DNA from: Perkinsus olseni
Taxonomy: Eukaryota > Perkinsozoa > Perkinsida > Perkinsidae
Direction of reading: 5' to 3'
Assembly (NCBI GenBank): GCA_013115135.1
Contig: JABANP010000038.1
Location: forward strand, 167,855 to 231,854
DNA length: 64,000 bases
Both the position numbers and the translations under genes were made by a program. This document shows, one piece after another, positions 57,612 through 64,000 of the stretch; position 1 is the first letter of the stretch, and every line of letters begins with the position of its first letter. Below the pieces are notes generated by a model. It ran no database searches. It worked only from the letters and a program-made list of their open reading frames with translations, and was not told the origin of the DNA.

Positions 57612-60600
57612 ATGTCATGCTTTTTTCCTATCGTATTAGCTTGGTTAAGCCTCGTATCAGCTGAGGACCGGGATAAGGAGAACCTCAGTAAACCACTCAC
57701 TGCGGGAATCAACACGATCTGGAGCACAAAGCGGGTGCCAGAAACTGCTGGCTCGAAGGGGGTATGGGATAAATCAACAACGGCGAGCTCGTTCACTGGT
57801 CTCCAAGGCTGGGCGGCGAGTTCCCATGTGCCTCAAGTCGGAAGATCCAGTGCCTTTTCCGGGCATACGGCAGAACCCGACGCAGGCATATCTGGAGTTT
57901 GGAATGGTGGCTCGGTGGTTCGAGATCTTGGCCAGTCTAGCGGCTGGGTCAAAGGCGAATCCACAGAGATCAAGGACTCAATCAAAGATCCCGCGTCTGT
58001 GACTAGAAGCGATATCTGGTGGAAAACTCCTGTACAAGCAGTGGGTGGAGCCTCGGAACTCTGGCAACGCGAAGATTCTGATGCGTCTGCTGGCGGTTCC
58101 TCTGTATATCGAACTGTAGATGGATCTTCGACATCAGGAATCAACACGATGTGGAGCACAGAGGGGCCGCCGGAAATTTCTGGCTCGGAGGGGGTGTGGG
58201 ATAAATCAACAACGGCGAGCTCATCCACTGGTCTCCAAGGCTGGGCAGCGAGTTCCCATGTGCCTCAAGTCGGAAGATCCAGTGCCTTTTCCGGGCATAC
58301 GGCAGAACCCGACGCAGGCATATCTGGAGTTTGGAATGGTGGCTCAGTGGTTCGAGATATTGGCCAGTCTAGCGGCTGGGTCAAAGGCGAATCCACAGAG
58401 ATCAAGGACTCAATCAAAGATCCCGCGTCTGTGACTAGAAGCGATATCTGGTGGAAAACTCCTGTACAAGCAGTGGGTGGAGCCTCGGAACTCTGGCAAC
58501 GCGAAGATTCTGATGCGTCTGTTGGCGGTTCCTCTGTGTATCGAACTGTAGATGGATCTTCTACAGCAGGAATCAACACGATGTGGAGCACAGAGGGGCC
58601 GCCGGAAACTTCTGGCTCGAAGGGGGTATGGGATAAATCAACAGCAGCGAGCTCAACCACTGGTCTTCAAGGCAGGGCGGCAAGTTCGGCGAGTTCCCAT
58701 GTGCCTCAAGTCGGAAGATCCAGTGCCTTTTCCGGGCATACGGCAGAACCCGACGCAGGCATATCTGGAGTTTGGAATGGTGGCTCAGTGGTTCGAGATA
58801 TTGGCCAGTCTAGCGGCTGGGTCAAAGGCGAATCCACAGAGATCAAGGACTCAATCAAAGATCCCGCGTCTGTGACTAGAAGCGATATCTGGTGGAAAAC
58901 TCCTGTACAAGCAGTGGGTGGAGCCTCGGAACTCTGGCAACGCGAAGATTCTGATGCGTCTGTTGGCGGTTCCTCTGTGTATCAAACTGTAGATGGATCT
59001 TCTACAGCAGGAATCAACACGATGTGGAGCACAGAGGGGCCGCCGGAAACTTCTGGCTCGAAGGGGGTATGGGATAAATCAACAGCAGCGAGCTCAACCA
59101 CTGGTCTTCAAGGCTGGGCGGCGAGTTCCCATGTGCCTCAAGTCGGAAGATCCAGTGCCTTTTCCGGGCATACGGCAGAACCCGACGCAGGCATATCTGG
59201 AGTTTGGAATGGTGGCTCAGTGGTTCGAGATATTGGCCAGTCTAGCGGCTGGGTCAAAGGCGAATCCACAGAGATCAAGGACTCAATCAAAGATCCCGCG
59301 TCTGTGACTAGAAGCGATATCTGGTGGAAAACTCCTGTACAAGCAGTGGGTGGAGCCTCGGAACTCTGGCAACGCGAAGATTCTGATGCGTCTGTTGGCG
59401 GTTCCTCTGTGTATCAAACTGTAGATGGATCTTCTACAGCAGGAATCAACACGATGTGGAGCACAGAGGGGCCGCCGGAAACTTCTGGCTCGAAGGGGGT
59501 ATGGGATAAATCAACAGCAGCGAGCTCATCCACTGGTCTTCAAGGCTGGGCGGCGAGTTCCCATGTGCCTCAAGTCGGAAGATCCAGTGCCTTTTCCGGG
59601 CATACGGCAGAACCCGACGCAGGCATATCTGGAGTTTGGAATGGTGGCTCAGTGGTTCGAGATATTGGCCAGTCTAGCGGCTGGGTCAAAGGCGAATCCA
59701 CAGAGATCATGGACTCAATCAAAGATCCCGCGTCTGTGACTAGAAGCGATATCTGGTGGAAAACTCCTGCACAAGCAGTGGGTGGAGCCTCGGAACTCTG
59801 GCAACGCGAAGATTCTGATGCGTCTGTTGGCGGTTCCTCTGTGTATCAAACTGTAGATGGATCTTCTACAGCAGGAATCAACACGATGTGGAGCACAGAG
59901 GGGCCGCCGGAAATTTCTGGCTCGGAGGGGGTGTGGGATAAATCAACAACGGCGAGCTCATCCACTGGTCTTCAAGGCTGGGCGGCGAGTTCCCATGTGC
60001 CTCAAGTCGGAAGATCCAGTGCCTTTTCCGGGCATACGGCAGAACCCGACGCAGGCATATCTGGAGTTTGGAATGGTGGCTCGGTGGTTCGAGATCTTGG
60101 CCAGTCTAGCGGCTGGGTCAAAGGCGAATCCACAGAGATCAAGGACTCAATCAAAGATCCCGCGTCTGTGACTAGAAGCGATATCTGGTGGAAAACTCCT
60201 GCACAAGCAGTGGGTGGAGCCTCGGAACTCTGGCAACGCGAAGATTCTGATGCGTCTGCTGGCGGTTCCTCTGTGTATCAAACTGTAGATGGATCTTCAA
60301 CAGCAGGAATCAACACGATGTGGACCACAGAGGGGCCGCCGGAAATTTCTGGCTCGGAGGGGGTGTGGGATAAATCAACAACGGCGAGCTCGTCCACTGG
60401 TCTCCAAGGCTGGGCAGCGAGTTCCCATGTGCCTCAAGTCGGAAGATCCAGTGCCTTTTCCGGGCATACGGCAGAACCCGACGCAGGCATATCTGGAGTT
60501 TGGAATGGTGGCTCAGTGGTTCGAGATATTGGCCAGTCTAGCGGCTGGGTCAAAGGCGAATCCACAGAGATCAAGGACTCAATCAAAGATCCCGCGTCTG

Positions 60601-63600
60601 TGACTAGAAGCGATATCTGGTGGAAAACTCCTGTACAAGCAGTGGGTGGAGCCTCGGAACTCTGGCAACGCGAAGATTCTGATGCGTCTGTTGGCGGTTC
60701 CTCTGTGTATCAAACTGTAGATGGATCTTCTACAGCAGGAATCAACACGATGTGGAGCACAGAGGGGCCGCCGGAAACTTCTGGCTCGAAGGGGGTATGG
60801 GATAAATCAACAGCAGCGAGCTCAACCACTGGTCTTCAAGGCTGGGCGGCGAGTTCCCATGTGCCTCAAGTCGGAAGATCCAGTGCCTTTTCCGGGCATA
60901 CGGCAGAACCCGACGCAGGCATATCTGGAGTTTGGAATGGTGGCTCAGTGGTTCGAGATATTGGCCAGTCTAGCGGCTGGGTCAAAGGCGAATCCACAGA
61001 GAGCAAGGACTCAATCAAAGATCCCGCGTCTGTGACTAGAAGCGATATCTGGTGGAAAACTCCTGCACAAGCAGTGGGTGGAGCCTCGGAACTCTGGCAA
61101 CGCGAAGATTCTGATGCGTCTGTTGGCGGTTCCTCTGTGTATCAAACTGTAGATGGATCTTCTACAGCAGGAATCAACACGATGTGGAGCACAGAGGGGC
61201 CGCCGGAAACTTCTGGCTCGAAGGGGGTATGGGATAAATCAACAGCAGCGAGCTCATCCACTGGTCTTCAAGGCTGGGCGGCGAGTTCCCATGTGCCTCA
61301 AGTCGGAAGATCCAGTGCCTTTTCCGGGCATACGGCAGAACCCGACGCAGGCATATCTGGAGTTTGGAATGGTGGCTCGGTGGTTCGAGATCTTGGCCAG
61401 TCTAGCGGATGGGTCAAAGGTGAATCCACAGAGATCAAGGACTCAATCAAAGATCCCGCGTCTGTGACTAGAAACGATATCTGGTGGAAAACTCCGGCAC
61501 AAGTACTGGGTGGAGCCTCGGAACTCTGGCAACGAGAAGGTTCTGATGCGTCTGCTGGCGGTTCCTCTGTATATCGAACTGTAGATGGATCTTCGACATC
61601 AGGAATCAACACGATGTGGAGCACAGAGGGGCCGCCGGAAATTTCTGGCTCGGAGGGGGTGTGGGATAAATCAACAACGGCGAGCTCATCCACTGGTCTC
61701 CAAGGCTGGGCAGCGAGTTCCCATGTGCCTCAAGTCGGAAGATCCAGTGCCTTTTCCGGGCATACGGCAGAACCCGACGCAGGCATATCTGGAGTTTGGA
61801 ATGGTGGCTCAGTGGTTCGAGATATTGGCCAGTCTAGCGGCTGGGTCAAAGGCGAATCCACAGAGATCAAGGACTCAATCAAAGATCCCGCGTCTGTGAC
61901 TAGAAGCGATATCTGGTGGAAAACTCCTGCACAAGCAGTGGGTGGAGCCTCGGAACTCTGGCAACGCGAAGATTCTGATGCGTCTGCTGGCGGTTCCTCT
62001 GTGTATCAAACTGTAGATGGATCTTCAACAGCAGGAATCAACACGATGTGGACCACAGAGGGGCCGCCGGAAATTTCTGGCTCGGAGGGGGTGTGGGATA
62101 AATCAACAGCAGCGAGCTCGTCCACTGGTCTCCAAGGCTGGGCGGCGAGTTCCCATGTGCCTCAAGTCGGAAGATCCAGTGCCTTTTCCGGGCATACGGC
62201 AGAACCCGACGCAGGCATATCTGGAGTTTGGAATGGTGGCTCGGTGGTTCGAGATCTTGGCCAGTCTAGCGGATGGGTCAAAGGTGAATCCACAGAGATC
62301 AAGGACTCAATCAAAGATCTCGCGTCTGTGACTAGAAACGATATCTGGTGGAAAACTCCTGTACAAGCAGTGGGTGGAGCCTCGGAACTCTGGCAACGCG
62401 AAGGTTCTGATGCGTCTGCTGGCGGTTCCTCTGTATATCGAACTGTAGATGGATCTTCGACATCAGGAATCAACACGATGTGGAGCACAGAGGGGCCGCC
62501 GGAAATTTCTGGCTCGGAGGGGGTGTGGGATAAATCAACAACGGCGAGCTCATCCACTGGTCTCCAAGGCTGGGCAGCGAGTTCCCATGTGCCTCAAGTC
62601 GGAAGATCCAGTGCCTTTTCCGGGCATACGGCAGAACCCGACGCAGGCATATCTGGAGTTTGGAATGGTGGCTCGGTGGTTCGAGATGTTGGCCAGTCTA
62701 GCGGCTGGGTCAAAGGCGAATCCACAGAGATCAAGGACTCAATCAAAGATCCCGCGTCTGTGACTAGAAGCGATATCTGGTGGAAAACTCCTGCACAAGC
62801 AGTGGGTGGAGCCTCGGAACTCTGGCAACGAGAAGATTCTGATGCGTCTGTTGGCGGTTCCTCTGTGTATCAAACTGTAGATGGATCTTCAACAGCAGGA
62901 ATCAACACGATGTGGAGCACAGAGGGGCCGCCGGAAACTTCTGGCTCGAAGGGGGTATGGGATAAATCAACAACAGCGAGCTCATCCACTGGTCTTCAAG
63001 GCTGGGCGGCGAGTTCCCATGTGCCTCAAGTCGGAAGATCCAGTGCCTTTTCCGGGCATACGGCAGAACCCGACGCAGGCATATCTGGAGTTTGGAATGG
63101 TGGCTCGGTGGTTCGAGATGTTGGCCAGTCTAGCGGATGGGTCAAAGGCGAATCCACAGAGATCAAGGACTCAATCAAAGATCCCGCGTCTGTGACTAGA
63201 AACGATATCTGGTGGAAAACTCCTGCACAAGCAGTGGGTGGAGCCTCGGAACTCTGGCAACGAGAAGATTCTGATGCGTCTGCTGGCGGTTCCTCTGTGT
63301 ATCGAACTGTAGATGGATCTTCGACATCAGGAATCAACACGATGTGGAGCACAGAGGGGCCGCCGGAAATTTCTGGCTCGGAGGGGGTGTGGGATAAATC
63401 AACAACGGCGAGCTCATCCACTGGTCTCCAAGGCTGGGCAGCGAGTTCCCATGTGCCTCAAGTCGGAAGATCCAGTGCCTTTTCCGGGCATACGGCAGAA
63501 CCCGACGCAGGCATATCTGGAGTTTGGAATGGTGGCTCGGTGGTTCGAGATCTTGGCCAGTCTAGCGGCTGGGTCAAAGGCGAATCCACCGAGATCCAGG

Positions 63601-64000
63601 ACTCAATCAAAGATCCCGCGTCTGTGACTAGAAGCGATATCTGGTGGAAAACTCCTGCACAAGCAGTGGGTGGAGCCTCGGAACTCTGGCAACGCGAAGA
63701 TTCTGATGCGTCTGCTGGCGGTTCCTCTGTGTGTCAAACTGTAGATGGATCTTCAACAGCAGGAATCAACACGATGTGGACCACAGAGGGGCCGCCGGAA
63801 ACTTCTGGCTCGGAGGGGTGTGGGATAAATCAACAGCAGCGAGCTCGTCCACTGGTCTCCAAGGCTGGGCGGCGAGTTCCCATGTGCCTCAAGTCGGAAG
63901 ATCCAGTGCCTTTTTCCGGGCATACGGCAGAACCCGACGCAGGCATATCTGGAGTTTGGAATGGTGGCTCGGTGGTTCGAGATCTTGGCCAGTCTAGCGG
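57612..64000 (+). CDS. giant secreted protein built of 144-residue tandem repeats (3' end outside window)
   Basis: ATG 57612 gives a classic signal peptide, MSCFFPIVLAWLSLVSA, then EDRDKENLSKPL and a partial repeat (GINTIWS...GVWDKST). From 57795 the same frame reads 432-bp repeats with no stop codon to the window edge: 14 complete units and part of a fifteenth, over 2100 residues. Each unit has no Cys, eight Trp, and much Ser, Gly and Thr. Aromatic residues recur about every 15 positions (see findings). There is no intron in 6.4 kb, although neighbouring genes have one every 100-300 bp. One unit has 9 extra bases, which keeps the frame. Near the right end a lost G (63815-63818) is compensated by an extra T (63911-63915). 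Secretion follows from the signal peptide; surface coat, adhesin or wall function is inference. No known family was recognised. Confidence 0.8.
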   Translation, partial: MSCFFPIVLAWLSLVSAEDRDKENLSKPLTAGINTIWSTKRVPETAGSKGVWDKSTTASSFTGLQGWAASSHVPQVGRSSAFSGHTAEPDAGISGVWNGGSVVRDLGQSSGWVKGESTEIKDSIKDPASVTRSDIWWKTPVQAVGGASELWQREDSDASAGGSSVYRTVDGSSTSGINTMWSTEGPPEISGSEGVWDKSTTASSSTGLQGWAASSHVPQVGRSSAFSGHTAEPDAGISGVWNGGSVVRDIGQSSGWVKGESTEIKDSIKDPASVTRSDIWWKTPVQAVGGASELWQREDSDASVGGSSVYRTVDGSSTAGINTMWSTEGPPETSGSKGVWDKSTAASSTTGLQGRAASSASSHVPQVGRSSAFSGHTAEPDAGISGVWNGGSVVRDIGQSSGWVKGESTEIKDSIKDPASVTRSDIWWKTPVQAVGGASELWQREDSDASVGGSSVYQTVDGSSTAGINTMWSTEGPPETSGSKGVWDKSTAASSTTGLQGWAASSHVPQVGRSSAFSGHTAEPDAGISGVWNGGSVVRDIGQSSGWVKGESTEIKDSIKDPASVTRSDIWWKTPVQAVGGASELWQREDSDASVGGSSVYQTVDGSSTAGINTMWSTEGPPETSGSKGVWDKSTAASSSTGLQGWAASSHVPQVGRSSAFSGHTAEPDAGISGVWNGGSVVRDIGQSSGWVKGESTEIMDSIKDPASVTRSDIWWKTPAQAVGGASELWQREDSDASVGGSSVYQTVDGSSTAGINTMWSTEGPPEISGSEGVWDKSTTASSSTGLQGWAASSHVPQVGRSSAFSGHTAEPDAGISGVWNGGSVVRDLGQSSGWVKGESTEIKDSIKDPASVTRSDIWWKTPAQAVGGASELWQREDSDASAGGSSVYQTVDGSSTAGINTMWTTEGPPEISGSEGVWDKSTTASSSTGLQGWAASSHVPQVGRSSAFSGHTAEPDAGISGVWNGGSVVRDIGQSSGWVKGESTEIKDSIKDPASVTRSDIWWKTPVQAVGGASELWQREDSDASVGGSSVYQTVDGSSTAGINTMWSTEGPPETSGSKGVWDKSTAASSTTGLQGWAASSHVPQVGRSSAFSGHTAEPDAGISGVWNGGSVVRDIGQSSGWVKGESTESKDSIKDPASVTRSDIWWKTPAQAVGGASELWQREDSDASVGGSSVYQTVDGSSTAGINTMWSTEGPPETSGSKGVWDKSTAASSSTGLQGWAASSHVPQVGRSSAFSGHTAEPDAGISGVWNGGSVVRDLGQSSGWVKGESTEIKDSIKDPASVTRNDIWWKTPAQVLGGASELWQREGSDASAGGSSVYRTVDGSSTSGINTMWSTEGPPEISGSEGVWDKSTTASSSTGLQGWAASSHVPQVGRSSAFSGHTAEPDAGISGVWNGGSVVRDIGQSSGWVKGESTEIKDSIKDPASVTRSDIWWKTPAQAVGGASELWQREDSDASAGGSSVYQTVDGSSTAGINTMWTTEGPPEISGSEGVWDKSTAASSSTGLQGWAASSHVPQVGRSSAFSGHTAEPDAGISGVWNGGSVVRDLGQSSGWVKGESTEIKDSIKDLASVTRNDIWWKTPVQAVGGASELWQREGSDASAGGSSVYRTVDGSSTSGINTMWSTEGPPEISGSEGVWDKSTTASSSTGLQGWAASSHVPQVGRSSAFSGHTAEPDAGISGVWNGGSVVRDVGQSSGWVKGESTEIKDSIKDPASVTRSDIWWKTPAQAVGGASELWQREDSDASVGGSSVYQTVDGSSTAGINTMWSTEGPPETSGSKGVWDKSTTASSSTGLQGWAASSHVPQVGRSSAFSGHTAEPDAGISGVWNGGSVVRDVGQSSGWVKGESTEIKDSIKDPASVTRNDIWWKTPAQAVGGASELWQREDSDASAGGSSVYRTVDGSSTSGINTMWSTEGPPEISGSEGVWDKSTTASSSTGLQGWAASSHVPQVGRSSAFSGHTAEPDAGISGVWNGGSVVRDLGQSSGWVKGESTEIQDSIKDPASVTRSDIWWKTPAQAVGGASELWQREDSDASAGGSSVCQTVDGSSTAGINTMWTTEGPPETSGSEGCGINQQQRARPLVSKAGRRVPMCLKSEDPVPFSGHTAEPDAGISGVWNGGSVVRDLGQSS
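57795..64000 (+). repeat. 432-bp direct tandem array, 14 full units plus a partial unit
   Basis: Unit starts are at 57795, 58227, 58659, 59100, 59532, 59964, 60396, 60828, 61260, 61692, 62124, 62556, 62988, 63420 and 63851. All are 432 bp except the third (441 bp) and the fourteenth (431 bp). Units differ by scattered substitutions, many shared between units, so several subtypes exist. The array continues beyond the window. Confidence 0.97.

Noticed and set aside
58120..63627. Thirteen + strand ORFs of about 104 residues and five - strand ORFs of about 131 residues, each repeated every 432 bp
   Set aside because: They are other-frame shadows of the tandem repeat. The long frame from the signal peptide at 57612 is open throughout and shows a structured aromatic pattern; the shadows end at the same place in each unit.

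Overview
The window looks like nuclear DNA of a flagellated alveolate protist, most probably a perkinsozoan (Perkinsus-like). I infer this from short GT-AG introns (mostly 40-70 bp) in nearly every gene, gamma- and delta-tubulin together, a SufC ATPase with a secretory/plastid-type leader (a relict plastid), and an imperfect dinoflagellate-type spliced-leader sequence. The species is not proven. Genes lie on both strands, and most frame changes are explained by small introns.

Layout. 0-9 kb: a partial gene, a small basic ORF, a bifunctional NAD(P)HX repair enzyme and three unrecognised coiled-coil or low-complexity genes. 9-12.5 kb: a Methyltransf_16-type methyltransferase (-) and a protein disulfide isomerase (+). 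13.5-17.9 kb: a tandem pair of universal-stress-protein-like genes. 18-24.5 kb: a SAP/UIM protein, the APC8/CDC23 TPR protein and SufC. 24.7-29.6 kb: an unidentified gene, gamma-tubulin, RBX1 and tRNA-Ala(AGC). 29.8-34.2 kb (-): a DEAD-box helicase, a YOS1/IER3IP1-like protein and a Ser-rich ORF. 34.5-42.2 kb (+): a triple CCCH zinc-finger protein, a gene-poor 1.9 kb, a bacterial-looking SAM methyltransferase, a DUF1749 hydrolase and delta-tubulin. 42.3-56.5 kb (-): a large coiled-coil/acidic protein, GcvT, an unidentified gene and WDR75/UTP17.

57.6-64 kb (+): an intronless gene that opens with a signal peptide and then encodes 432-bp (144-residue) tandem repeats, 14 complete copies before it runs off the right edge. 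Each repeat resolves into nine sub-repeats, each carrying one aromatic anchor and spaced 15 residues apart apart from one 24-residue member. I know no family with this pattern, and it is the most interesting object here.

The housekeeping genes cover ubiquitin ligation (APC8, RBX1), microtubule nucleation and basal bodies (gamma- and delta-tubulin), ribosome biogenesis (WDR75, possibly the helicase), ER folding and traffic (PDI, YOS1), mitochondrial glycine cleavage (GcvT) and plastid Fe-S assembly (SufC). I see no operon-like grouping. Exon borders were inferred by eye from frame, GT/AG signals and family motifs, so outer gene limits are often approximate.
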